Source: Roridomyces roridus (taxonomy: Eukaryota > Basidiomycota > Agaricomycetes > Agaricales > Mycenaceae). Taken from it: DNA of 64,000 nucleotides. The notes beneath the pieces were generated by a model. It was not told the DNA's origin. It saw only the letters and a program-made list of their open reading frames with translations, and ran no database searches. Shown here piece after piece: positions 1 to 9,794 of the stretch (position 1 is the first letter of the stretch; each line of letters opens with the position of its first letter). A program made the translations under genes and the position numbers. Where the stretch lies: positions 310,001 to 374,000 of the forward strand of contig JARKIF010000026.1 in the NCBI GenBank assembly GCA_029378245.1. The letters are read 5' to 3'.

Positions 1-122
1 CACGACGACCACTGCCTTCCATGAATTTCAACGCCAGCACCACTGGTCCAATCCAACAACCGGCGGTCATATATGTTCGCCCGGAAAGCATTACCGAGAC
101 TCAGAAGTTGGAGACGGTGTAA
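1..122 (+). CDS. 3' end of a seven-helix membrane protein paralogue (partial)
   Basis: The frame that ends in TAA at 120-122 encodes about 39 residues. They match the C-terminus of the complete gene at 2719-4167: both share STTGP(I/V)QQP, then (V/L)RPESITE and an ending in ETV or ATV. The rest of the gene lies left of the window. It is therefore the third member of a local family of seven-helix proteins of unknown function. The visible part is the cytoplasmic tail only. The call rests on the paralogue alignment, and I cannot say whether the missing part is intact. Confidence 0.7.
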   Translation, partial: RRPLPSMNFNASTTGPIQQPAVIYVRPESITETQKLETV

Positions 123-171
123 ATAAATGTATTCAACTTTCCCGACATCACCTCGACGATCTTGGGACTAT

Positions 172-946
172 CACAGGGGGCAAGCCTCATGGCACTTTGT
201 CTTGTGTGCCAAGGTGGCACTTGGCCGGAAGTTGGGTGGCAGTTGGTCCGTTGTTGGACATTTTGTGTGAGTCTGATCTGTTACCCGTGATTCACAATCA
301 CCGAGGAAGTACGTAATTCTTGGGAGGGTATTGTCTTTTAAAATAGTGAAAATCCTCAAGCATCCATTTACGGGGCCCCAAGTGTGTGCAAAATTACTGT
401 GGATGCTCAACGTGCTGCTGCCTTGATTGCCGAACCTTTAGGTTTGGCCTTAATAAGAATTCCTTGTCTCGTGGTTAGTGGCTGTGTCGGCGCTTAATGG
501 GCGCTTTTCTGTAATGCCTAGTAGAACTTTTCCGTGGTTAGTGGCTGTGCACTCGGCGCCCGGCAAGATACAGATCTGCAAAAAAGGTTCGGCCCTCGCC
601 GCTTGCGGCCTTATCCGTACTCATTTTTCTTCTCAAATATGATGATCCTGGTGCAGGCACCCCCAATGACACCGCCAAACAGACCCCAAACCGCAGCTTG
701 AATTCGCTCAATACCCCAGGCACTGCTCTCCCCATTTCTGATGAATCCTCTACCGAGTTATCGAAGGCTGTAATGGTCAAATGCGGCAGGCCAGAAAATG
801 TGTACCTAGACACGGAATCGAACTCGCGCACAAGAACAAAGGCGGTGGGCACGTGGGTTCCCCCCGGGATATCAACTTCCGGCCGAGTGCGCGCCAAGTG
901 CCACCTTGGCACACAAAAAAATGTGCCATGACTGATGCCCCCTGTG
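172..946. mobile_element. Non-autonomous DNA transposon (MITE-like), 775 bp
   Basis: The two ends are inverted copies of each other over about 75 bp. The left end starts CACAGGGGGCA at 172 and the right end finishes TGCCCCCTGTG at 946. Shared inner blocks include GTGTGCCAAGGTGGCACTTG and GGCCGGAAGTTG; the right arm has a short extra stretch between these blocks. TAT flanks both sides (169-171 and 947-949), which would be a 3-bp target duplication. No transposase frame is present. Ends beginning CACAG with a 3-bp duplication resemble the CACTA/EnSpm group, but that placement is inference. The interior holds a direct repeat of a 17-bp motif near 470 and 533. Confidence 0.75.
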
Positions 947-985
947 TATGTATTTATTCAAATCCGTGTTCATGTACAAGAACTG

Positions 986-1717
986 ACACCGGAGGCAAAG
1001 TCCGACGCATGTTGTTTCGACATGCCTCGTTCGCCTGTCTCGACGCATGTTCCAACACATGTGCTGAAAGTACAAGGGCAGTTTGAGGGCGGTCACATAC
1101 AAACCACCAGAACGGCCGCAGTGATCCGGAATTCAGGAATGATGATTTGCAATCAACCATCAATCAAAGTGCAAAACTCAAGCTCGGGGAGGCATTGGCT
1201 GGTAAAATGTAGGTGGACTTGTCTATACGGGTGGCATTTCCAATCAACAGGCCCGTTGAAATCCGGTATGCCACCCAGAGTCTTCCCGGTTCCGGGTTGA
1301 CTGTCCAATCCTCATTGATGGCTTTCTCAGGACTTTGCGGATGCTGGTAACCGATTTTTCAAAGCTGGGCTTCTGATGGGCTCCGCATGCTGCGACAGGT
1401 GAGAGTTTGTTCCTTTGAACAATGATTGGGAGGAATATTATTTACTCAGGAAATGTCGACCGTTGGACCCATCTCCAACCAGAAACCGATAGTTTCGCTC
1501 CGGCATCGCAGTATTTTTGTGAGCAAATTCAACAGTATCATCGAAACACGAAGTCGCCGGATAATGGCACGGACTAGCCACTCGTCACATTCATCTTTCA
1601 TTCAAGCTGAACAAATTGGGAAGAAGGGACTGCCCGGGAGATTTCAAAGACGACATGCCTCGACACATGCGAACGAGGCATGTCAAAACGACATTCGTCG
1701 GATTTTGCCCCCGGTGT
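986..1717. mobile_element. Second MITE-like element, 732 bp, with 6-bp target duplication
   Basis: Terminal inverted repeats of about 65 bp begin ACACCGG at 986 and end CCGGTGT at 1717. They share the blocks GGCGAACGAGGCATGTC (near the right end, inverted at the left) and GTCGGA(C/T)TTTGCC. The sequence GAACTG is found directly on both sides (980-985 and 1718-1723), a perfect 6-bp target duplication. No transposase is encoded. The ends differ from those of the element at 172-946, so this is a different family. Only 39 bp of host DNA separates the two. Confidence 0.78.
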
Positions 1718-1723
1718 GAACTG

Positions 1724-2718
1724 GCCATCCTATTGTGAACACCAGCCGAATCAGGTCGAACCTCCTTGATGGCGGTGTTCCCCAATTATGCCTTGTGTAC
1801 GCAAGTTAGGATCTCCGACTAGCTCCGATCTCCCTTGCTTCCGCACCCCACGGTCGCGTGTGAGCTCGAAACTCAGCGGTCCTGATGAGCATCCAGCGTC
1901 AAAACGGTTCCCCCCTCCTCTGCCTACTTGTCGACCTCTTTATCCCTCAATCGAGTCTTCGCCTCCTGCGCAAGCTATTCTTGTCTGGGTCGTCCTGTCC
2001 GGCAAACCGCTTGGCAGATGCAACGGCTAGGGACTATCCGGAGCTTGAAGCACCTCTAGCAAAGCCAAGGACATCATCGGTATCGGCATGGGTTCCAATA
2101 CGGCTGAATTTCTGCATATAAATCCCGTCAACTTCTTCCACTTTGTCGCCCACAGCAATGCTCCCGCACCTGGCTTTGGCTTTGTTGATGTCACTGGCCT
2201 TCTCATCTTCTCGAGATCTCCTGCTCAAAATCCGCAAGACGAAATGCTCCAGAAGAACTCTGGATCGGGTTAGGGAATCCGTGGACGTCGTTCTCCTGCA
2301 GACTCCCGCTCTTTGCCCGGATTCAGCTAACAGTCCCACCCCACTCTAGATAGATCTAGCTTACTGAGTGTCGAATTGGCTTTGCTGTTGCGGCGACCTC
2401 GGACCAGTGATCGACTCCTTGCTCCCTATACATGAGCAATCCAAACTGGCTGGACGAATGCTGGACTGTGCGCTCTATCCGCATGGAAACCCTTGTCCAA
2501 GGAAGCATCATCTCCTTACTTGTGCTCTAGCTCTTGAGGTCTTCGAACCTGGAGATTGGGTGACATCCGAGTTTAATTTCCATCTTCCCGTCTTCATCAG
2601 AATCACCACGTCCGATGGATGTGGAGCGTCCATGTGCACTGCCGCTCTTTGCACAGGAATGGTACTGTCTCAGGCAGCATACTATAAGAGCTCGATGTAC
2701 GGTAGTCTCGAAGTAAAG
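1724..2718. other. Intergenic stretch upstream of the first complete membrane-protein gene
   Basis: No frame here has recognisable content. The beginning may be the old 3' flank of the gene fragment at 1-122, because the DNA on both sides of the two MITEs loosely resembles the 3' flank of the paralogue at about 4190-4290. The promoter of the 2719 gene must lie here, but no clear TATA box is seen. Confidence 0.5.
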
Positions 2719-4167
2719 ATGTCTTCCAATCCTGACACCGGTCCTGCCGGTCCTCCTCCCGAGGACGTAATCCGAACGATACAAGCCACATCGTTTATGA
2801 CATCGGTACGCTTCAGCCCCAGCCACAGGCTCTCGTCTCATCATCATTTGGTTGTACTACAGGCCGAGATGTTCTTATACGGTCCGTTCCAGTTTTTCAT
2901 TTTTGCGGTCTCTTCTAAATTTTGTCCAGGTGCTTACGTTGTGCTCTTTGGATTTTATGTGACCATCCTTCGGAAACCGGGTGAATTCCAAAAGAACCGT
3001 TTCCTGCATTCTGCAACAATCACTCTCTTTCCCCTTTCCACCATACATCTCGCCCTGCTGCTTTCCATCACTGCTGTGGAGACCAGCTCATTTGTGTACA
3101 GCATGCAAATGACGGCGCCGATCGAACTAGTAGTGAGAGCAGCATTCGGGGTTTATGTCACAAGCAAGTGAGTACATTCTGTTCATAAAATCGTGTCATA
3201 GTCACGTCAGAGTCCGCTCTCCAGTGTTATTGCAGATAGCATATTTGTGGGCAATCCGTCGGCGTACAGATCACGGGCGAGTGCTAATGCTTTGTTCTCA
3301 GGTGTTTAGGTGCTATGCAATTTGGAGTTTTCGCCGCAGAGTCATCATCATTCCAATGCTCTGTACCATGGGCATTGCGGGTAGGTATCTAGCTATACAG
3401 TCTACAGAAGCCCTGATCGTTTCCATGAGGTGTCGGATATTGGCATGTCTCTCAGGGTCTCACGCTGGTTGGTGCCAAATCTTCTCTCCGCTTTCCTGCT
3501 TTCCGGATCTGACTGAATTCCATCCAAAAGCAGGCCTTTTTTCTGTTCGATATTAATATAATATCCCTTTCGAATACTATCATACTCATGATTCTGAGCG
3601 GTATGTCACGAGTCTTTACTATCTCAACACATCTGATAATCTTGCCTTCAGCGGGACGAATCTGGTGGCTGGCTCGCACAGCTCGCAAAATAATGGGATA
3701 CAAAACAGCTGTGACACGGTACTATACTGTCTGTGCCATGATGTAAGCATCGCTGGCGCGTCATTCGCCTGTCTAGCATGGGCTCATCTCGTCCAGATTG
3801 GAATCTGGCGCTCTATACGGCATTGGCGCCGCTCTCATGGCCAGCCTCGTGTGGGTCTTGTCTCGTGACTATGTAGTCATTAGCGGAGCAGTAACTGGGC
3901 AGTTGGTGGTAGGCCAGAATGAGAGAATCGGTGTCAGTTTCACTGATTATTGTCCAGGGCATAGCGCCGACCATAATCGCAGTTCGCGTCGGGCTGAACA
4001 AGAGCGTGGAAAGCGTTGATAGTTTCGCCATTATGGTGCAGCGTCCGCGACCACAGCTCTCTTCCTCGGATTTCCGCATTAGCACCACTGGGCCAGTTCA
4101 ACAGCCGGGAGTCATATGTCTTCGCCCCGAGAGCATTACCGAGGTTCAGAAGATCGCGACGGTTTAA
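2719..4167 (+). CDS. Seven-helix membrane protein, paralogue A (10 exons)
   Basis: My exon model is 2719-2805, 2863-2881, 2930-3167, 3225-3246, 3302-3380, 3430-3467, 3534-3600, 3652-3742, 3797-3908 and 3958-4167, giving about 320 residues. The ATG at 2719 is the start because exon 1 joins in frame to QAEM/SAEMFLYG, as in the paralogue at 9795. Hydrophobic helices alternate with short loops. Conserved motifs are IFRCYAIW (or VFRCYAIW), GRIWWLAR, YYTVCAMILESG and GIAPTIIAVRVGLN. This pattern is a common, uncharacterised seven-helix family of Agaricomycetes; the ligand and function are unknown. The weak point is 3430-3600: read without an intron, the frame meets a TGA at about 3510, so I infer an intron 3468-3533 that shortens the exon relative to paralogue B. 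A recent lesion is the alternative. Confidence 0.8.
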
Positions 4168-5749
4168 AATTACCATCGAATCGAATGTCAATGTATTTAT
4201 TCAGAACGGATTACACAATAAAATTTGCGAAGCATGTAAGAACCCAGTTGAGTATTGCGCCGAACCTGAGTCTCGTGGCAGTGCCTGTGTTGTGGCGTAG
4301 TTGGGCCTGTGTACGCACTGAGCTGAAACAGTGAAACCCACCTTCCTTCTCGCCGCATCACCAGAAATACTTGGGGGTACGGGCCGTTGCAGAGCACGGC
4401 ATAGACGAGAACTTCCTTGTGTGAAAATGTACACAGTGTGTTGGGTGAACTCAACAAGAAATCAAGTTGAAATCAAGCCAAATGTGATTGTGTGGCTGTG
4501 TAGAGAACCCGGTTTGCAGTGACGTGATGATTGTGACACCTTTGATCAACCTTTGATCCCTCCTTGCTCTGTCCAAATATCCAACTGGCAGAGGATTGAA
4601 AATGCCCCACGGTGCCCTGGACAGCTCAAGGAAGAGTGTTTGTGTGCATTTCTGCAGTCAGTTTGCCTTACACTGCCAAGCCCTGGTCCTCATTGATTAG
4701 CTAATAGCAGAAGATTATGTAAGTAGGCCATCTGACTTCCTTTGAACCTTCTGTGGCAACAGGACCCAGAGCTCACTACATCTTGGTGTGACTGTGGTGA
4801 AAAAGGCAAGTACTCAACAGGCCCAGCAGCACTGTGGAGTCACTTGGGGATCTATACCTAAGTATTACCTCTGTGCTCCAACATCCAGGCTTTTGATGAG
4901 AATGTGGGCTCTGCTCATACTTTCAGATGGAGATTCATCTTCAATCTACTCCAATATCTCACACAAAGGATGGAATCTCAGTGAGGGCACGGGGAATCAG
5001 TGTTGATGGATATGAACATCCATCACAGAGTTCATGTTCTTTTGGCTGCAAAGATTTTTTGTAATTTCTGAGGAGGGTGTTCTAGGCAATAGTCCACCTC
5101 CTTCTTCAGCCTGACAACATCCCAGAGATCCAGGGTCTCTGGTTAACTTGAAATGAGCTGATTGAACACGGCAGGTAAATCACAGATATCATATGTAATA
5201 TCTGAAATGAGACCTCACCTTGGAGGAACAAAACTCGAGTCCATTTACTAGGAGTGTGATTGCAAAATCTCAGGTCATTTCAGCCGAAATAGAATGCTCT
5301 GGAGAGAAAGGAAAAACTCACTGATGGCAGCTGTCAAAATTGCTGATTGTGGCCGCAAAAAGGAAACAGCACAGCCACCCTCATCAAAAGTCTGAATCTG
5401 TATAAAAAGTTGTCAGGATTCTAGCCTGACTGAATTTTAAAAGAACGAGAACTTAGCAAGTAAGTTCTCGTAACCATCCACGGGAACCCAAGACCTAACA
5501 TCCGCCAGTATTCTCCCAGGCAGGAATCGGATGCGATCCTTTAAGTCTTCCTTCTCTCCGTCTTCCTGTCGCGACGCCCTCGGACGAGCGAACCAATGTC
5601 TACCGGACAACCCACAGCATTCAACGGTCAGGTCCCATCCAGAAGCACCTCCGGCCAAGTAACGGTCATCTGAATCGTGAGTATTAGCACCGATGGAAAT
5701 ACGGCAAGTCCCCGTCCTGTGCGGCACTGGCTGCCTCGGACTTTCTGCG
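4168..5749. other. Gene-free, CpG-poor stretch upstream of the peroxidase gene
   Basis: No supported gene. From about 4520 to 5420 CG dinucleotides are strikingly rare compared with the DNA on either side, and no long frame exists. This looks like an old, methylated and decayed mobile element, but I find no terminal repeats and cannot name a family. Two small hairpins at 5412-5470 mark its right edge. Confidence 0.5.
5412..5470. repeat. Two adjacent small hairpins
   Basis: The first pairs GTCAGG with CCTGAC around a 7-nt loop. The second is a perfect 10-bp stem, CGAGAACTTA (5446-5455) with TAAGTTCTCG (5461-5470), around a 5-nt loop. They lie about 320 bp upstream of the peroxidase ATG and at the end of a CpG-poor block. 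Confidence 0.6.
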
Positions 5750-5757
5750 TATAAAAG
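5750..5757 (+). promoter_or_regulatory. TATA box of the peroxidase gene
   Basis: TATAAAAG lies 33 bp before the last base ahead of the ATG at 5790, so the 5' untranslated region must be very short. It supports the chosen start. Confidence 0.65.
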
Positions 5758-5789
5758 GCTCGGCAACTTGTTTCAATCTATCTACAAGA

Positions 5790-7887
5790 ATGTTCTTCTC
5801 CCTCGCCACATCGACCCTGCTTGCAGGATACGCCACCGCATCGCAAGCTCAACGCCTGTGGCCCTCACCCCAGTTGGACGCCCTCGATGCCGCACGATTC
5901 GACCAATCGGGTTTCAACGGCAACTTCCTCATGGTTTTCACCGGCCTTGACCGGTGCGACAACTTTCTCTTTGGAGGTGGGAGTACTGGGCGGTCGAATG
6001 CGGCTGATTGGATACGAACTGTTCGTATTCGACTTATTCTTTTCCGTTGCGTTGAATCTAACTTTCTTGCTGTTATAAAGGCGTACCACGACATGGCCAC
6101 GCACAATGTTACGGACGGCACCGGCGGTCTGGACGCGTCGATCCGCTTCACGACGGAAAAATCGCGTCCAGAGGTATGTCGTACCTGTTGGTCGACGCAT
6201 TCCCTCAGTGATCCATTTCAGAACGCCGGGGACGGTTTCAACAACACCTTCCAAGTCCTTTCCAGCGTGGCCAATCGTTATGTCGGATGTGCGTTCTTTT
6301 CTTTCAGATTGAACTCAGTCTCACGAATTGCTCTGGTAGTCGCGGACAGCCTGGCAGTTGCGGCTGTACTAGCTATCGAGAACTGGTGAGCCAAAGTGTC
6401 TCCACTTCGAGTTTCCTCTCTTACCAGGAATAGTGGGGGCCCAGAGATCGCGTTCCGCGGAGGCCGCATCGACGCAGGGGAGCCGAACGCTCCTGGTGTC
6501 CCGCAACCACAGGAGGATCTGGAAACACATATTGCGGCTTTCGCTCGCCAGGGCTTCACACCGACGGAGATGATCGGCTTGGTTGCCTGCGGGTGCGTGT
6601 TGTATTCGAGATGGGAAACTGAAATAACTGATGGTGTATTAGACACACCTTCGGAGGGGTCCAGCACACATTCTTCCCGGATATTGTTGATGAGTTGAAC
6701 GACCCAGAGGACACGGAGGATGTAGCGCATTTCGACAGCACGTCCGTGAACTTTGATAATAACGTGTGAGTGTCCTCTGTTCTCTTCTCTTCATTATTCC
6801 GAGTTGAACCTTCTCGCAGGGCAAAGGAGTACATTTCCGGCAGCACGCAAAACCCGCTGGTCGTTGGGTTCAACGATACCACGAACTCGGACAAGCGCAT
6901 CTTTGGGAGTGATGGGAATGTCACTATGAACTCGTGGGTATTGAACTTCTCTGAGAGTTACAATTCTAACTTTGTTCAACTCAGACTTGCATCCTCGCCG
7001 TCCTTGTACGCATCAACCTGTGCAGACCTATTCGCCCGCATGCTAGACACCGTGCCCCACGGCGTGCAGCTCACGGACGTGATCACCCCTCTGCCCGTCA
7101 AGCCAGCCAATGTCGAATTCACAATGGCGAATGATACGATGCTGCTCGGGGGACAAGTTCGGGTGCGTGCTCAAATCATTGGGCGATCATTCTCCCGCTG
7201 ATACTCCGTCCAAGTTTTGGAATCACACTGAAGAGACGGCGGGCACGGTCCAAATGCTGTGGGATGACCAGCTCGGAGCCATCGGGAACACCACGCTTGG
7301 ATTCGCAGGTGCCGGGTCGGCCACAGGAGGCAAGTACACCTCTGCGTGGTACGGATTCGACCCCACTGGTTTGTCATTCGCGACGCCCTCCCTCGACCCT
7401 GCAGCAGGTATCCAGCGCCTTCGATTCATTTTGAACGGTAAGCTGGAGGACCAAGGCGGGGTGGGGTCTGCTGTGCAGGACGCGTATATGTTCTCTTTGA
7501 GTTGTCGTGTTTGTATAATTCCAGTGTGTCGCCGGAGGGAGATGTCACTGCTAGTGGGAGGGTTGATATCGCGGTGAGTTTCACGGCTTTTGTGTATAAC
7601 TACGACTGACACGAAAAATGCTCCTACAGGTTCGCAACGGCGTCAACCTCACCCGGGTCTACCTCGAGACTGTAACACAGGACGGCGAGGGGCGCATAGT
7701 CATTGTTGAGATAGACATTCCTCGTCCTGAGCAGCATATCGCTGTGAACTCGGCCTATTCGCTGTGGATTTTGAACACCACGAGTGTTGACGAATTCCCT
7801 GTCGGTGCGGAGATCGACGGTCAGACGTATTCGACGACGCAGCTCAGGAGTGTGTTGGACTCGGATTTCCTGCCGTGTGGTGTGTAG
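5790..7887 (+). CDS. Secreted haem peroxidase of the plant/fungal superfamily (11 exons)
   Basis: The exons are 5790-6020, 6081-6173, 6222-6288, 6319-6385, 6434-6592, 6643-6765, 6820-6933, 6985-7162, 7215-7483, 7525-7573 and 7630-7887. All phases agree and give 535 residues. A short hydrophobic N-terminus with an Ala-rich end looks like a signal peptide. The distal haem site is seen as WIRTAYHDMATHN (catalytic Arg and His, about residues 74-86), followed by GGLDASIRF. The proximal site is ACGHTFGG, whose His would bind the haem iron. Three blocks fit the fold of family PF00141. The protein would oxidise substrates with hydrogen peroxide outside the cell. About 200 residues follow the peroxidase core, with many Asn-X-Thr/Ser sites; this tail is not part of the usual ligninolytic class II enzymes, and no Mn-binding or long-range electron-transfer site can be assigned. 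I would call it a generic secreted peroxidase rather than a lignin peroxidase. Confidence 0.88.
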
Positions 7888-7998
7888 AGCTCAAATCAGA
7901 TAGTCGAGATAACCCGAGGCAATCCTATGGAACTCATACATTACTTGTCGTGAATTATACATCATTTTAACCCATGTCCCTCATAAATAAACCAAGGC

Positions 7999-8538
7999 CT
8001 AGGCACCATGCCTCCACGGCCCATCAGCACGCGTCGGAAACGCCTGCATCCCAAGCGCACCAGGAACCCCCCTGGACAAAGACGGATCCGACTGGGCGTA
8101 CGGGTATGGCGCGGGTCTAGGCGTGCCCGGCGGTGCTCCGTACGTGTAATCCTGCCTACGACCTCCGGGGGGAGGCGGGGGAGGTGGCGAGTGCGCCGTG
8201 AGCAGTGCCAACGGTTGGGGATCGGGTACGACGTTGATTCCTTGCGGCATCCTCGAGCTCCTGTGGCGTGAACTTCGTCCCCCATGGCCGGGAGTCGCTG
8301 GGGAAGGAGGCACGACGTTCAGGAATTGAGCTTGTTCAGGGACGATGATGCAGTCCGGATGTCCGTGGAAACTGGTGCTCAGTGTGTCGGGGAATGGGAT
8401 GTAGGGTGATAGCTCGGCAGATGGGATGCGCTCTTTCATCCAGGCAGGGGTAGAAGTCCGGCTGGGAGTTGCAGGAGAGGTGGGTGTGCGACGCTCGACC
8501 GGCGAGCGGGGGCTAGATGGGTTGCGATGAGAGCTCAT
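7999..8538 (-). CDS. Small proline- and serine-rich protein, hypothetical
   Basis: A single exon encodes 179 residues. The ATG at 8538 is chosen because a TATA-like box lies 50 bp upstream; a longer open frame exists but begins without ATG. The protein opens with MSSHRNPSSPRSP, has Ser/Pro/Thr-rich segments, a run of seven prolines, and a Tyr/Pro-rich C-terminal third. No domain, signal peptide or membrane helix is visible, so it is probably disordered and intracellular. It is convergent with the peroxidase gene, only 111 bp apart. It may be a real conserved protein, since its composition resembles the low-complexity gene at 20845-21641. Confidence 0.6.
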   Translation of the reverse strand: MSSHRNPSSPRSPVERRTPTSPATPSRTSTPAWMKERIPSAELSPYIPFPDTLSTSFHGHPDCIIVPEQAQFLNVVPPSPATPGHGGRSSRHRSSRMPQGINVVPDPQPLALLTAHSPPPPPPPGGRRQDYTYGAPPGTPRPAPYPYAQSDPSLSRGVPGALGMQAFPTRADGPWRHGA

Positions 8539-8587
8539 GATTCTGGAGTGGATTTGACTGGAGGAGTGCTGACTTTGCGGAGAGGAC

Positions 8588-8593
8588 TTTATA
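8588..8593 (-). promoter_or_regulatory. TATA box for the proline-rich gene
   Basis: On the - strand the sequence reads TATAAA, 50 bp upstream of the ATG at 8538. Confidence 0.5.
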
Positions 8594-9102
8594 CGCACAA
8601 CACAATTGCAGTCGAAACAATTAGGAAATTGACAATCAAGTGCTTCCGCGGAAACAATTACAGGTGACAATAGAGTGTGTCAGCATCTAAGCCCAGATAG
8701 ATGAAAGAGAAAAGCCGCGTCGAGTTTCGATGTGTGGTGACTCGCCGCGAGAAGGTGACTCAAGAAAACGGCGTGAGAGAGCAAGCCGAATGCTGCCGAA
8801 GTCCCAACTGAGTGTCACATGCTATACTTCGAGTTTCGGCGTATTAGAGATTCATCGCGGACAATCCAAGGCGTGCACGATGGTCAAACGATGGTGGTGG
8901 GTGGTCAAGAGCTTCTGCACCACCACCTGCAGCCAGCGGCCATCACTGATCTCTTCCAGCTCTCGCAGGAGCACATCAGTGAGAAGGTTGAAGTTCCAAG
9001 TCTTTACTTGACCAAATACGCAGTGTGGGAAGAGAGGAGAAGATCTATCTAGAGTCCGGGGAGATTTCGCGAGGCAAAAGGAAGACGATGAAACAAAAGA
9101 AC
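8594..9102. other. Intergenic, nothing recognised
   Basis: Only chance frames. This is the upstream side of the proline-rich gene and the 3' side of the tRNA. Confidence 0.5.
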
Positions 9103-9205
9103 GACGCGAGCAGGACTTGAACCTGCGCTCGGAAACCGAAACAGATATAGGATCTGTTAAATCGCACATTCTAATCTGTCGCCTTAACCACTCGGCCATC
9201 GCGCC
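9103..9205 (-). tRNA. tRNA-Ser (anticodon AGA) with a 22-nt intron
   Basis: The - strand sequence begins GGCGCGATGGCCGAGTGG and ends in TCGCGTC. The acceptor stem pairs GGCGCGA with TCGCGTC over 7 bp with one G-T pair. The D arm is standard. The anticodon stem ACAGA pairs with TCTGT, the loop carries AGA, and an intron of about 22 nt sits one base after the anticodon, the canonical place. A long variable arm (TCGG pairing with CCGA) and the T arm GCAGG-TTCAAGT-CCTGC follow. Without the intron it is 81 nt, normal for tRNA-Ser. It reads UCU codons. Confidence 0.92.
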
Positions 9206-9746
9206 CCTAGCCAGACCTTTTGGACGTATCCCAATGGCCCTGGTGCCGAATCCGGGCAGTAGTCTCTTGCTTCCTACCACCATGCACGGTCCATTCTGCG
9301 CTTGTTCTCTCCGCCTAAGCTTTTGTCGTTAAAAGCTCATCTGCATCGTCCCTTGCTCCCTCATCGTCTTGACCGAGTCATGACTTCAGATTTGAGACTC
9401 GATATCTTGCCGGGTACCCATCTCCTCCCTGACCTTCCAGCTCCACATCTCATATACCCATAGGACTGTTCGGGGCGTCTCCGTCTCCATAAGATGCTGC
9501 CATCGTCACTGGCTCCTAGGTCAGCCTTCCGATGACCCTATCTTTGTGATTTCCAAGGTCGAACCTCGCGAATACTCAACAACGTCTCCGGCCAGCGACA
9601 GCCAATCATCATTCAGCGCATCGCAGCAAAATTGTTCTCATCGAAGATCTCGCAGGCTCCGCAGTCAACATCAGCTGAGTTGTAAATTTAAATGCATCAG
9701 AACAGCCCTGAAACACTGATGTATCTCCGCTGTCGACCTGCTCCTG
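9206..9746. other. Intergenic, upstream of membrane-protein paralogue B
   Basis: No supported gene; only short chance frames. It contains the promoter of the 9795 gene. Confidence 0.5.
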
Positions 9747-9752
9747 TATATA
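9747..9752 (+). promoter_or_regulatory. TATA-like box of membrane-protein paralogue B
   Basis: The sequence TATATA lies about 45 bp upstream of the ATG at 9795. Confidence 0.45.
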
Positions 9753-9794
9753 CAAGAGCGCTCTGAATCGCCTCCGAGGCAGTCCAGCTCACAC

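Noticed and set aside
5790..7887. Lignin or manganese peroxidase
   Set aside because: Distal and proximal haem motifs are there, but the core sequence differs from the class II pattern and no Mn site or surface Trp can be assigned.
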